A stretch of 64,000 nt of DNA. Source: Chitinophaga sp. Ak27 (lineage in GTDB: Bacteria; Bacteroidota; Bacteroidia; Chitinophagales; Chitinophagaceae). The translations under genes and the position numbers were made by a program. Below, piece after piece: positions 1-9,429 of the stretch. The stretch is from assembly GCF_012726295.1 (NCBI RefSeq), contig NZ_JABAOB010000001.1, forward strand, positions 558,001-622,000, read 5' to 3'. How positions within the stretch are numbered: position 1 is the stretch's first letter; each line of letters starts with the position of its first letter. Below the pieces are notes generated by a model, which made no database searches, was not told the origin of the DNA, and saw only the letters and a list, made by a program, of their open reading frames with translations.

Positions 1-1127
1 TCTTCGTCGATGGGCACGCCATTACCGGTATAAAATATTTCACAAGCATTCATGTTAGCCGCCCATAAAGCATAGGTATAGGAATAAACATCGTTCCTGG
101 GTGCGCATTCCCGCTGTAATTCTGAGGTCGTGGATTGAGGGAAACCCCATATACATTCCTGGTTCCAGTCATCGGTAATCGCGCACCGGATATCCATACA
201 TGTCTTGGTGGTATCTCCGATGGTATTGAGATCAAAAGGTTTTTCGAAATGATACAACTGGAACCCGGCGCTGTTAGCTGCTGTGATAGCCTCCTGGCAG
301 GCTGCTGCCGCCTTCTGCCACTTCGATACATCCGCTGCGGTGTTTACCAGTGCCTTGCCATCTTTATTCTTCAATCCGGCATAATCCGCATTACCGTTAA
401 AAAGCGGGCTGGCATTCAGTGTCAGTGCATACGCTTTAATAGCGAGGGCAATGGGCGCCGTGATACGTCCCAGCTCTTCCCGCTGGTTAGTGATGGTGGG
501 TGGCAGGTCCGGTACTGCTTCAGTTACCAATTGCGCAATGTAGTTGGCTACATCATCTACTGGCTCCCGTTTTACCTTCACCGCCTCTACATCGGCCGAT
601 ACCGGGATGTTCACCTTCATAATGGGAATGGGACCATACATCCGCATCATCAGGAAATGATAATAAGCTTTTAATACTTTTACTTCGGCAATCCATCTCT
701 TTCTTTCCACTTCCGTCATATCAGGCACCTTACCAATATTCTCCAGGAATATATTGCAGGTACGCATAGCGGTGTACATGGCCACTCCTCCATTTTCGCC
801 ATCCCAGTAGTTAGCAATGGGGGTTACAATGTTCTGATAATCGTAACAAAGCTGCATTATTGATTCCGGCACACCAGGCGCCTGGGAACCCGGATAGGGC
901 GTAGCAATTTCCCGCGATCCCAGGAAAGTATAATTCTGGGAAACACTACCCAACATGGGCAGATAGGAATAACAGGTAAACAGGTACTTCTTGGCAGTGG
1001 CACGCATCTGGAACGCCTGATCCAGTGTAGCCACATTGTCCGGGATAACATCCAGGAATTTTTTACAGGCACTACTGCAAAGGATGATCATTCCCAGTAG
1101 CATTATCTTTATAGTCCTCATACTCAT
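1..1127 (-). CDS. SusD/RagB-like outer-membrane lipoprotein, C-terminus cut by window edge
   Basis: This is the surface glycan-binding lipoprotein partner of the SusC porin next to it. The start is the ATG at 1125-1127 (a second in-frame ATG lies at 1119-1121), and the frame stays open to base 1, so about 375 codons are visible and the end is missing. The N-terminus is a lipoprotein signal with the lipobox-like stretch CSSAC followed by KKFLDVIPDN, the usual SusD start. Further in come RTCNIFLENIGKV and the helical AEVKVLKAYYHFLMMRMYG segment, which match the SusD TPR scaffold. It lies 19 bases downstream of susC on the same strand, so the two are surely co-transcribed. The substrate cannot be told from this sequence. 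Confidence 0.9.
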   Translation of the reverse strand, partial: MSMRTIKIMLLGMIILCSSACKKFLDVIPDNVATLDQAFQMRATAKKYLFTCYSYLPMLGSVSQNYTFLGSREIATPYPGSQAPGVPESIMQLCYDYQNIVTPIANYWDGENGGVAMYTAMRTCNIFLENIGKVPDMTEVERKRWIAEVKVLKAYYHFLMMRMYGPIPIMKVNIPVSADVEAVKVKREPVDDVANYIAQLVTEAVPDLPPTITNQREELGRITAPIALAIKAYALTLNASPLFNGNADYAGLKNKDGKALVNTAADVSKWQKAAAACQEAITAANSAGFQLYHFEKPFDLNTIGDTTKTCMDIRCAITDDWNQECIWGFPQSTTSELQRECAPRNDVYSYTYALWAANMNACEIFYTGNGVPIDE

Positions 1128-1146
1128 TTTTTTCTGTTGCTAATTG

Positions 1147-4100
1147 CTATTTAAATGAACAGGTCACACCCGCGTTAAACACCCGTTGGATAGGATATCC
1201 TAAACCATTACCGCCCATTTCCACATCCCAGAGGTGAAATTTGCTGAAAGTGAAAAGGTTGGTCCCATTCAGGTAAAACCTGGCGTTGGTAAGACGTAGT
1301 CTTTTCATCATTGGAGTAGGCAACGTATACCCGATTTCTACCGATTTAATACGGAGCAGGGCGCCGTTTCTCATAAACCAGGTGCTGGTTTCGTTATTGT
1401 TATCGATAAGGCTGGTGCTAAGCCGGGGCCACAACGCATAGATATTCTGGTTATCTTCACTCCAGTGATTATCCGCCCATACCTTCAGCAGCTGGCGTTG
1501 ATCGTTTATAAAGGGAGAAGTTGCTTTGGAATCAATCCAGAAAGATTCGCGGCCTAATCCCTGGAAGAAAATGTTAAAGTCGAAACGATCATAACCGGAG
1601 GATATACCAAAACCATACACGATTTCAGGAGTAGTGGGGAAACCAATAGGCGCCATATCCAGCTCCGTGATTTGTCCGTCGCCATTCACATCGCGGTACT
1701 TAATATCTCCCCCGCCATATATACCGAAGTTTTGTTTCGGTGCATTTTTTGCGTCCAGGTCATCCACGAACAACCTTTCTGCGATGTATCCCCATTGCTG
1801 TCCCAGGGAGTGACCTACGTGTGATTTATTCTTTTCCGGGTAAGCCGGCTCTTCGTACACGTCAAAGCGACTGGTGGCATAGGTAAAGTTGGCCATGGCT
1901 TTGGCCCACCATTTCCGCGTGATCTGGTGTGAGTAGTCCAGCGCTATATCTATACCATGTGCAGACGCTTTACCCACGTTGGCGCTCAGCCCTGCCGACA
2001 AGCCCATGGTGGTGGGAATGGAGGTACGGGGCATGAGGATGTTGGATCTTTTCTCGCTATATACATCTACCTCCATGTTCAAACGATCAAAGAAAGAGGT
2101 CTCGAAACCGATATTGGTTTTTGCAGCCTTTTCCCAGGTAATATCGTTGTTGGCATACCGGGAAATATCGATACCGGAGAGGTTGTAATCTTTCAGGGTA
2201 CCGAAGGTCATTCCTCTAAGCTTACTATTCATATCTACATTAGACAAATAAAAGAAGCGGTCTTCCGGTTTACCGATCGCATCGTTACCTACCAGGCCGT
2301 AGGTAGCCCTTAATTTAAGCTTGGTGATAACATTCTTCAGGTTCTCCCAGTATTTTTCATTGGATACAGTATACGCTACCCCGGCTGATGGGAAAAAGCC
2401 GAAGCGATGCGTTTTATAAAACCGTTCTGACCCGTTGTAGCCGAAGTTGAACTCCGCCGCGTACCGGTTATCATACAGGTAAGTGGCACGGCCCGATAGC
2501 CCTACATTCCTGAATGGCAGGGAGTTTTGGAGGCTGCCGGCGTTTCCGGTAAGGCTGTTTTTCGCGATGCCCACCAGGGTACCACTCACGCCATGCACTT
2601 TATTAAATGTTCTGCGATAGTCCAGTGCCAGTTCACCGTAAAAGTCGGATGACAGCGTTTTATCACCTTCTGAATAGTTGAGATACTCCGTGCCGGCGGG
2701 CGCCTGCGACTGGCCGGCTTCCTGGTTAATCGCTTTCAGGGAGTAGCCTTTGGTTACATAGTCGTAATTATAGGCTACATAATAAAAAGGATTATACTGC
2801 CTGGAGAGAGAGAAGTAGGCGTTGCGCTGGATATTCACCAGTCCACGCGCCGAGAGTCCTTCTGTAATGAAAGACAGCTTCTGGTTGAGCGCCAGTTGTG
2901 CATTGATGGCCGACCGGTTAAATTGTTTATATCCTTTTAGCAGATCCGCATAGGGATTATTGTACTTCCCGTCAGCGGAATTGCCAAACATGATATGCCG
3001 TACGTACTTTGTTTCTTCAGTAGGCTGGTAATAAGCCGGAAACAATACAGGGTTCGATTGCATGATCTGGTTATAGACGTCCGTTCCTCCATTGATAGGA
3101 CCGGAATAGTCGTCAAAGCTACCGGAGATACGTACAATCATTTCGGTAGAGGGCGTCAGGTTGATGTTGACATTACTCCTGATAGAATAGGATTTGAGCT
3201 TGGAGTTGCTGTTAAAGTTACTCTTCTTGTCTACCTTCAGTATCCCGTTATCCAGGTTCATAGCGCCGGCTACGTAGTAGCGGGCTACTTTCCCGCCACC
3301 ATTTACCGACAGGTTGTAACGTTGGTTGAGTGCGGAGTTACGCAGCAACATTTTCTGCCAGTCAGTTGCCGGGTATATTACCGGATCGACACCATTCTTA
3401 GTATTTTCAATTTTATCTTTCGGGTATAGCAGGCCTCCGAGAGGGTTCCTGGTGAGCACGGCTTCATTGGCCAGTTCCATATAAGTAATAGGATCTGCCA
3501 GCTGTACGTTTTGGGTGGAGCGGGAAACGGAATTTTCCGCCCTGAACGAAACCGTTGCAGCGCCCTCCTTACCTTCTTTGGTGGTGATTAATATAATGCC
3601 ATTAGCGCCTTTAGATCCATACAGTGCGGTGGCGGTGGCATCTTTCATAATGGAAAAGCTGGCGATATCGTCCACTTGCAGCCGTGCGAGGTCTGTGCTG
3701 GTGGCCTCAATATTGTCGATGAGGATGAGGGGCGATTTCCGGTAGCCAAAGGTAGTAACCCCTCTGACAAAGAAATCGGCATTATCAAATCCCGGTTCGC
3801 CGCTGCGCTGGTAAGCGATGATACCGGCCAGTTTGCCTGCCAGCGCGTTGGTCAGGTTACTGCTGGGGATTTTTAATTCTGATGGTTTAATAGAAGTTAC
3901 CGCGCCTACTACCTCTGTTTTCTTCTGTCTTCCCTGCGCGACTACTACGACTTCATCTACTTTAGACTCCAGTCGCTTCAGTATGATGCGCATTGGACCG
4001 GTGGAACGCACTGTTACATCCAGTGATTCATACCCGATAAACGATACAGTCAGCGTTGCCCCGATAGCCGGCGCCTGGATGGAGAAACGGCCATAAGCAT

Positions 4101-4596
4101 CGGTGGTAACGCCTTTGGCAGTACCCTTCAGCTTAACCGTTGCCCCTGGCAATGGCAGGCCATCGTCGCCCATTACCACCCCGGTTATCTCAATCGCCGC
4201 TGGTGCGGCGGCCGACAGGGAATCTTTTCCCAGGGTTTCTACCGCAGTGATAATAATCCTGTTTTTTGAAATCAGGTACGTTAATGGTAGCCCTTTAAAG
4301 CAGTTTTTCAAGGCATCCGGCAGCGGGGCATTACGTACATCGATGTTAATCCCCGCAGCATTGTTTAACAGGTCGTCTTCGTAAAAAAAACGGTACCCGG
4401 TTTGGCGGTTGATTTCCTTTAACACCGTTTTCAGCGATACATTTTTCCCTGATAAGGTAACGCTCTGGCCGAAACTTATGGCGCTGGCCTGCATGCAAAA
4501 ACAGAGCAGGCTAAATGCGGTAAACTTCATCATCAACAATAGTTTTGTGATTGTTTTACATCGTGGATGGGCACGGAAATGTCCTCTTAAATTCAT
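1147..4596 (-). CDS. SusC/RagA-family TonB-dependent receptor with STN signalling domain (locus 1)
   Basis: An outer-membrane TonB-dependent transporter of about 1149 aa that imports oligomers with the SusD partner. In order: a signal segment; a STN domain (about residues 45-120, with VSLKTVLKEINRQTGYRFFY); a carboxypeptidase-regulatory-like domain (ITGVVMGDDGLPLPGATVKL); the plug, opening with VDEVVVVAQGRQKK; and a long beta-barrel. The STN domain is what contacts FecR-type anti-sigma factors, which fits the fecR and sigma genes just upstream. The ATG at 4594-4596 was chosen because it gives the start MNLRGHF, equivalent to the start chosen for the susC at 44711; an in-frame ATG at 4626 would add ten residues. 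The substrate is unknown. Confidence 0.92.
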   Translation of the reverse strand: MNLRGHFRAHPRCKTITKLLLMMKFTAFSLLCFCMQASAISFGQSVTLSGKNVSLKTVLKEINRQTGYRFFYEDDLLNNAAGINIDVRNAPLPDALKNCFKGLPLTYLISKNRIIITAVETLGKDSLSAAAPAAIEITGVVMGDDGLPLPGATVKLKGTAKGVTTDAYGRFSIQAPAIGATLTVSFIGYESLDVTVRSTGPMRIILKRLESKVDEVVVVAQGRQKKTEVVGAVTSIKPSELKIPSSNLTNALAGKLAGIIAYQRSGEPGFDNADFFVRGVTTFGYRKSPLILIDNIEATSTDLARLQVDDIASFSIMKDATATALYGSKGANGIILITTKEGKEGAATVSFRAENSVSRSTQNVQLADPITYMELANEAVLTRNPLGGLLYPKDKIENTKNGVDPVIYPATDWQKMLLRNSALNQRYNLSVNGGGKVARYYVAGAMNLDNGILKVDKKSNFNSNSKLKSYSIRSNVNINLTPSTEMIVRISGSFDDYSGPINGGTDVYNQIMQSNPVLFPAYYQPTEETKYVRHIMFGNSADGKYNNPYADLLKGYKQFNRSAINAQLALNQKLSFITEGLSARGLVNIQRNAYFSLSRQYNPFYYVAYNYDYVTKGYSLKAINQEAGQSQAPAGTEYLNYSEGDKTLSSDFYGELALDYRRTFNKVHGVSGTLVGIAKNSLTGNAGSLQNSLPFRNVGLSGRATYLYDNRYAAEFNFGYNGSERFYKTHRFGFFPSAGVAYTVSNEKYWENLKNVITKLKLRATYGLVGNDAIGKPEDRFFYLSNVDMNSKLRGMTFGTLKDYNLSGIDISRYANNDITWEKAAKTNIGFETSFFDRLNMEVDVYSEKRSNILMPRTSIPTTMGLSAGLSANVGKASAHGIDIALDYSHQITRKWWAKAMANFTYATSRFDVYEEPAYPEKNKSHVGHSLGQQWGYIAERLFVDDLDAKNAPKQNFGIYGGGDIKYRDVNGDGQITELDMAPIGFPTTPEIVYGFGISSGYDRFDFNIFFQGLGRESFWIDSKATSPFINDQRQLLKVWADNHWSEDNQNIYALWPRLSTSLIDNNNETSTWFMRNGALLRIKSVEIGYTLPTPMMKRLRLTNARFYLNGTNLFTFSKFHLWDVEMGGNGLGYPIQRVFNAGVTCSFK

Positions 4597-4609
4597 ACAT
4601 TTGTTTTTG

Positions 4610-4745
4610 CAGCTACTCATTTTCAAATGAGTGGATGAGGGTAAATAAATAGAGAGTTATGTGCATAGCACTCCTTATCCGGACGATATTCCGGACAGTT
4701 TGCCCTTATAGCAACGTCCTGTCTCGCACACAGGGCGTTTTTTTT
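4610..4745 (+). ncRNA. candidate cis-antisense RNA across the susC leader (locus 1)
   Basis: Inferred, not proven. On the plus strand, opposite to susC, a perfect Bacteroidota -7 box TACATTTG lies at 4596-4603, overlapping the susC start codon. A strong intrinsic terminator follows at 4713-4745. A transcript between them would be about 135 nt and complementary to the fecR-susC gap and the susC ribosome-binding region. No clear TTTG -33 element was found at the right spacing. The same arrangement recurs at the other two sigma/fecR/susC loci here. Cis-antisense RNAs repressing susC-type genes are reported in Bacteroides (DonS type). Confidence 0.4.
4713..4745 (+). terminator. intrinsic terminator pointing antisense to susC (locus 1)
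   Basis: A 10-bp stem (4713-4722 with 4730-4739) has a 7-nt loop, and T4738-T4745 gives eight consecutive U. In the plus-strand RNA the only non-Watson-Crick pair is U4717-G4735. In the susC-sense RNA that position is an A-C mismatch and the U-run is on the wrong side. The element therefore works as a terminator only in the antisense direction. Confidence 0.75.
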
Positions 4746-4769
4746 AAGGGCGGATTTTGGTGATATTTA

Positions 4770-5900
4770 TTATGGTATTAGAACTATTTTCCTGTTGTTC
4801 ACTTTATATTTGATTCCGGCTGTTTGCATAAAATCGAGTACTTCTGCAATACTGTCGTTGCGACCCACGATACCTGTAAAACGTTTCTGGCTTATTGGTC
4901 CTTCATAAGATACTTCCACATCGTACCAACGGCAAATCTGGCGCATAATTTCAGGCAGGGTTAGGCTGTTGAAAACAAAATTCCCCTTCTTCCAGGCCAT
5001 CACTTCATCGAGGTCGATATGCTCTTTTACATTGGCGCCATCGCCTGTTAGTATAGCCTGCTGACCGGGCCGCAGCAGGACGTTATCCTTTCCGCCGGCC
5101 ACTTTTACTGCGCCTTCCAATAAGGTTACTTTGAGGGCTTTTTCATCCGTATATCCATTTACGTTAAATTTTGTACCGAGTACCTGTATCTCTGTTCCCG
5201 GGGCCTTCACATGGAATGGTGTGGAAGACTTTTCTATCTCAAAATATACCTCCCCGGAAATCTCTACCTCCCGGTCGTTTTTTGAAAACACGATGGGAAA
5301 ACGAATAGAGGAGGCGGCGTTCAGTAAGGCCGTGCTGCCGTCCGGGAGCGTTACCTGGAACGTTTCCCCCTTGGGTGTCGATATCTTATTATATAATACT
5401 TCACTGCTCTTTTCAGACGACGGCTGGTACACCACCTGTCCGTTGCCCTGTTTTAATACCAGCGTATTCCCCTGCCTGGCCACCATCCCGTTGCCCGAGC
5501 TATCCAACTCAACGGCGGTGCCATCTGATAAGGTAAGGATCACTTTCTTTTTGGGTGTAACAACGAGAGGGTGTTGCGCTATTTTAGCAGGATGCATGTC
5601 GCTGCGGTAATACCACCAACCTGCCACGGCTATCAGCGGAAGCAATATAGCAGCCACCTTTAACCAATGCTTGTAAAAAACGATCTTGCCTGGCTCCTTC
5701 TCTTTCACCGATTCCATTACACGGGTAAACATAGCCTCCCGGCTGTCCGGACTGGTCAATCCATCAGCCATACCGGATTCGAGCTGCTCCTGCATCTCTG
5801 TATGCAGCTCCTCATCATGGGCCGCCAGGTGCTTCGATAACTCTTCCGCCGACATCTTGCCGTCCAGGTATGCCTTTATTATACTGCGAAATCGTTGCAT
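4770..5900 (-). CDS. FecR-family anti-sigma factor (locus 1)
   Basis: An inner-membrane anti-sigma regulator of 376 aa that holds the adjacent ECF sigma factor and passes on the signal from the SusC STN domain. The N-terminal cytoplasmic part is charged and helical. One transmembrane segment follows (WLKVAAILLPLIAVAGWWYY, about residues 85-104). The periplasmic FecR domain contains TPKGETFQVTLPDGSTALLN, and a C-terminal DUF4974-like domain starts around FNSLTLPEIMRQICRWYDVE. It lies between sigma (78-bp gap) and susC (173-bp gap) on the same strand. The length and domain order are normal for the family. Confidence 0.93.
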   Translation of the reverse strand: MQRFRSIIKAYLDGKMSAEELSKHLAAHDEELHTEMQEQLESGMADGLTSPDSREAMFTRVMESVKEKEPGKIVFYKHWLKVAAILLPLIAVAGWWYYRSDMHPAKIAQHPLVVTPKKKVILTLSDGTAVELDSSGNGMVARQGNTLVLKQGNGQVVYQPSSEKSSEVLYNKISTPKGETFQVTLPDGSTALLNAASSIRFPIVFSKNDREVEISGEVYFEIEKSSTPFHVKAPGTEIQVLGTKFNVNGYTDEKALKVTLLEGAVKVAGGKDNVLLRPGQQAILTGDGANVKEHIDLDEVMAWKKGNFVFNSLTLPEIMRQICRWYDVEVSYEGPISQKRFTGIVGRNDSIAEVLDFMQTAGIKYKVNNRKIVLIP

Positions 5901-5978
5901 ATTACTTGCATCACCAGTGCTGTTGTAACTGGTTCAAGATATAAAGACACCTGATTATTGAAAATGTACCAGTGGGAA

Positions 5979-6584
5979 TTAGTGTAATGAGAAAAAAATT
6001 ATTACGAAAAGAATGGTTTGTTCATCAGAGTGTTCATGGAGATATTCCCGGATAGATTGCAGGGCGCGTGACAAGTGGTTTCTGACGGTATTCCTGGATA
6101 ATCCCAGTTGCAGCGCTACATCGCCCAGCTTGAGTCCTTGCAGCTGGTTGAGCTGGTATACCACTTTCTGCTGAGGCGGCAGGCTATTGATAGCATTGGC
6201 AATAAGGCTACGGGATTCTTTCAGTACATATTCGCTTTCGGGTGATCTGAGACCGTCGGGTTCTTCAGATAACAGTTGCCTGAGATAATCTTTTTCCACC
6301 CGTAAACGACGTAGCTCATTGATAATCCGGTTGCGCGCAATAATAAAGATATAATCTGCCATATTCCTGATGGCAGGCAAAGTGGCCCTTTTTAGCCATA
6401 TCTTAACAAAAACATCCTGCACGATCTCTTCCGACAACTGCGGTGATTTGGTATAAGTATAGGCAACGCCATAAATTCTATCTGCATAGATATCAAACAT
6501 CTGCCGGAAGGCGGCTTCATCTCCACCGGCCACCAGGAGCAAAGTCTGGAAACTACAAATGGGCAGGGTGTTTGACGCGATCAT
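5979..6584 (-). CDS. ECF RNA polymerase sigma factor, RpoE/SigW type (locus 1)
   Basis: A 201-aa group 4 sigma factor that would direct RNA polymerase to the downstream fecR/susC/susD genes. Region 2 includes YTYTKSPQLSEEIVQDVFVK, and region 4 contains LPPQQKVVYQLNQLQGL followed by the helix-turn-helix LSRNTVRNHLSRALQSIREY. The C-terminus is short and hydrophobic (TILFVIIFF). A possible promoter on the minus strand is TACTTTTA at 6622-6629, one base off the TAnnTTTG consensus and without a convincing -33 box. It is the first gene of the four-gene locus and is divergent from the GH92 gene. Confidence 0.93.
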   Translation of the reverse strand: MIASNTLPICSFQTLLLVAGGDEAAFRQMFDIYADRIYGVAYTYTKSPQLSEEIVQDVFVKIWLKRATLPAIRNMADYIFIIARNRIINELRRLRVEKDYLRQLLSEEPDGLRSPESEYVLKESRSLIANAINSLPPQQKVVYQLNQLQGLKLGDVALQLGLSRNTVRNHLSRALQSIREYLHEHSDEQTILFVIIFFSLH

Positions 6585-7018
6585 GCTAGCTCAAAATTTT
6601 CCTTCAACAACGTGATGGCGCTAAAAGTAAGGATTATTTATTCTCGTAGGGAGTGGTGGGTTGGCGGGTATAAGATACCAGCGTCAAAAATAAATGGCAG
6701 TGACTATGCTCTTAATTTCCTTAAAGTCAATACCAATGTACGTCTCGTCAAATTCTGACTTTTTGATAGCCTGTTAAAAAAGAGGCTATGTAGTTTTTAT
6801 TGGTCAAAAAAGCATCGGAATTTGATAACATCGTTGTGAAATTTACTATTTGGGGAAAGAATTTCTGGTTGCTTCTAATAGCCAGGGAAACTGCTTTGAT
6901 GTTCATTAATTGCAGTTAATAAATATTTTCAATACTTTCAACCGGTCATTGACGTAAGCAAACCGAGAGATCGATTCGTTAATTGGCCGCCCTCAAATTT
7001 TTCAAAAAGGTTCCAAAT
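6585..7018. other. 434-bp A+T-rich intergenic region between divergent genes
   Basis: This stretch separates the minus-strand sigma gene from the plus-strand GH92 gene and must hold promoters for both. No convincing ORF was found. A short stem TAGCCT/AGGCTA lies near 6769-6788. TTTG near 6895 followed by a TA-rich stretch is only a weak promoter candidate. No transposase remnant or repeat was recognised. Confidence 0.5.
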
Positions 7019-9337
7019 ATGATTTACAAACTTAAGTTTCATTTCGCAGCCCTTTGCTGTTCAATCCCTTTGCTAGGTGCAGCGCAGGAAAAGCAACCAG
7101 CCGAATACGTAAACCCATTTATTGGAGCCACAACCAGCACAAAAATAGCTGCCTCTGCTCATGGCGGGGGAAAGACTTTCCCTGGGGCCACAACCCCGTT
7201 TGGATTAACGCAACTCAGCCCGAATACCATAACCGGGGGAGATAATGGTTCTGGCTATAGCTATGAACATAAATCAATTGAAGGATTTGCGTTTACACAA
7301 ATGAGCGGAATTGGGTGGTATGGTGACTTGGGAAATTTCTTGGTAATGCCAACCACAGGCCCATTAAAAACGAATTCCGGTAAAGAGGAAAACGGTATCA
7401 AAGGATATCGCTCTTACTATGACAAATCAACAGAGCAGGCTAAGGCAGGATATTATTCTGTGAAGCTGACAGACTATAATATCAGGGCAGAAATGACAGC
7501 ATCTCCCCATGGTGGTATCATGCGATTTACATTTCCTGCCAATAAGCAATCGCGTATACAAATTGACCTGGCCAGAAGAGTAGGTGGCACCTCTACCGAA
7601 CAATATGTTAAAGTAGTGAATGATCACGCCATTACCGGCTGGATGAAATGCGACCCTTCCGGTGGTGGATGGGGAAATGGAGATGGAAAGCCCAATTACA
7701 CCGTTTACTTTTACGCGGAGTTTAGCAAACCGCTGAAAAATTATGGCATTTGGGAAGTAGCCATCGCCCCAAATGCAAACCGCAAAAGGGAAGCCATAGA
7801 AAGTACAGATTTTCAATCATTAACAGCCCATGCAAATATTTTAACGGGATGTAATGAAAAACAAGGCAAGCATCTTGGATTTTATACCACATTTAATACG
7901 AGCGAGGGGGAACCAGTTTTGCTGAAAGCAGGTATTTCATTTGTGAGTATGGAAGGTGCCCGGAAGAATTTGCAGCAGGAGATTACCGATTGGGATTTTA
8001 ACGCGATAGCTGACAGAAGCACGCAAATGTGGAATGATGCTTTAGGTAAGATAAAAATAAGTGGCGGAACAGCTGAACAAAAAGTAATCTTCTATACCGC
8101 TTTATATCACAGCATGATTGATCCCCGCTCTTTTACTGATGTAGATGGAAATTACCCGGGGGGAGATGGGAATATTCATCACACCAGCAAGTTTACCAAA
8201 CGTACTATATTTAGTGGATGGGATGTATTCCGCAGTCAAATGCCCCTACAAACTATCATTAACCCTCGCGTAGTTAACGACATGATCAATTCGCTGGTGG
8301 AGCTGGCAGAAGAGAACAAAACCAAATACCTGGAGCGATGGGAATTTCTAAATGCCTACAGCGGTTGTATGATAGGCAACCCCGCAGTGGTGGTATTAGC
8401 AGACGCCTATATGAAAGGTATCCGTGATTATGATGTAGCAAAGGCCTATGAATTTGCAGGCAATACCATGCAGCGACTGGGTAACGGTCAATTAGGTTAC
8501 ACCCCCGGAGACATCTCAAGTACACTAGAGAATGCCTACGATAATTGGTGCCTGGCACAATTGGCCCAGGATCTAGGTAAGCAGGAAGACTATAAGAAAT
8601 TAATCAGTCAGTCAAAAGATTATAACAACGTATTCGATACTTCTGTTGGCTGGTTTAGGCCAAAGGATGCGAAAGGTAATTGGTCAGCATGGCCAACAGC
8701 AGGTAGGTTGGAACAATCATACGGGTGCGTTGAAAGCAACCCCTATCAGCAGGGCTGGTTTGTACCACATGATATAGAAGGGCTGACCGCGTTATTAGGA
8801 GGCAATGACAAAGCCCTGGCCGATCTGGAGAACTTTTTTGAAAAGACTCCCGATAGCATGTTATGGAACAATTATTACAACCATGCAAATGAACCTGTAC
8901 ATCACGTACCATTTATGTTCAATGCAATGGGACGACCTTGGCTAACCCAAAAATGGGCCAGAACTATCTGTGAAAAAGCATATCATAATTCAGCCGAGAA
9001 GGGTTTGGTGGGTAACGAAGATGTTGGTCAAATGTCGGCCTGGTATGTTTTAGCAGCAATAGGGATACATCCTTTATGTCCCGGCGACAACCGCTATCAG
9101 ATCTGTACCCCTTTATTTGATACCATTACTATTCAATTGGATAGTAAGTATGCCAGTGGTAAAAAATTCATTATAAAAACAATCAACAACGCTCCTGAAA
9201 ATAAATATATTAAATCGGCTAAACTAAATGGAAAGACTTATGAAAAGAGTTGGCTGGATCATAACGTGCTGCGTAATGGTGGTACATTGGAGTTAACATT
9301 GAGCCCCGAGCCCAATCGCAACTGGGGGTCGAAGTGA
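7019..9337 (+). CDS. GH92 family alpha-mannosidase, exported
   Basis: A calcium-dependent exo-acting alpha-mannosidase of the GH92 family (772 aa), probably periplasmic or surface-attached, trimming mannose from N-glycans or mannans. The ATG at 7019 gives a signal peptide (MIYKLKFHFAALCCSIP...GAAQ); the alternative TTG at 6983 would spoil it. Family hallmarks are the N-terminal YVNPFIGATTSTK and KTFPGATTPFGLTQLSPN, the central FSGWDVFRSQMPLQT, NEPVHHVPFMFNAMGRPWLT, and GNEDVGQMSAWYVLAAIGIH, which holds the acidic residues expected of the catalytic base. It lies alone between two SusCD loci, so which one it serves is open. It reads as more A+T-rich than the flanking loci, which may point to acquisition. 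Confidence 0.93.
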   Translation: MIYKLKFHFAALCCSIPLLGAAQEKQPAEYVNPFIGATTSTKIAASAHGGGKTFPGATTPFGLTQLSPNTITGGDNGSGYSYEHKSIEGFAFTQMSGIGWYGDLGNFLVMPTTGPLKTNSGKEENGIKGYRSYYDKSTEQAKAGYYSVKLTDYNIRAEMTASPHGGIMRFTFPANKQSRIQIDLARRVGGTSTEQYVKVVNDHAITGWMKCDPSGGGWGNGDGKPNYTVYFYAEFSKPLKNYGIWEVAIAPNANRKREAIESTDFQSLTAHANILTGCNEKQGKHLGFYTTFNTSEGEPVLLKAGISFVSMEGARKNLQQEITDWDFNAIADRSTQMWNDALGKIKISGGTAEQKVIFYTALYHSMIDPRSFTDVDGNYPGGDGNIHHTSKFTKRTIFSGWDVFRSQMPLQTIINPRVVNDMINSLVELAEENKTKYLERWEFLNAYSGCMIGNPAVVVLADAYMKGIRDYDVAKAYEFAGNTMQRLGNGQLGYTPGDISSTLENAYDNWCLAQLAQDLGKQEDYKKLISQSKDYNNVFDTSVGWFRPKDAKGNWSAWPTAGRLEQSYGCVESNPYQQGWFVPHDIEGLTALLGGNDKALADLENFFEKTPDSMLWNNYYNHANEPVHHVPFMFNAMGRPWLTQKWARTICEKAYHNSAEKGLVGNEDVGQMSAWYVLAAIGIHPLCPGDNRYQICTPLFDTITIQLDSKYASGKKFIIKTINNAPENKYIKSAKLNGKTYEKSWLDHNVLRNGGTLELTLSPEPNRNWGSK

Positions 9338-9429
9338 ATAGTTGATAGCGATGCATAGCAGAGATCAGTAGATGTAGTTATCCAGTAACATTATCCGCTT
9401 TCATCCGTTTAACCAGATAAACCTTCTGT

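Noticed and set aside
857..1072. Short minus-strand frames within the susD region
   Set aside because: They are out of frame with the real susD, which is open from 1127 to the window edge.
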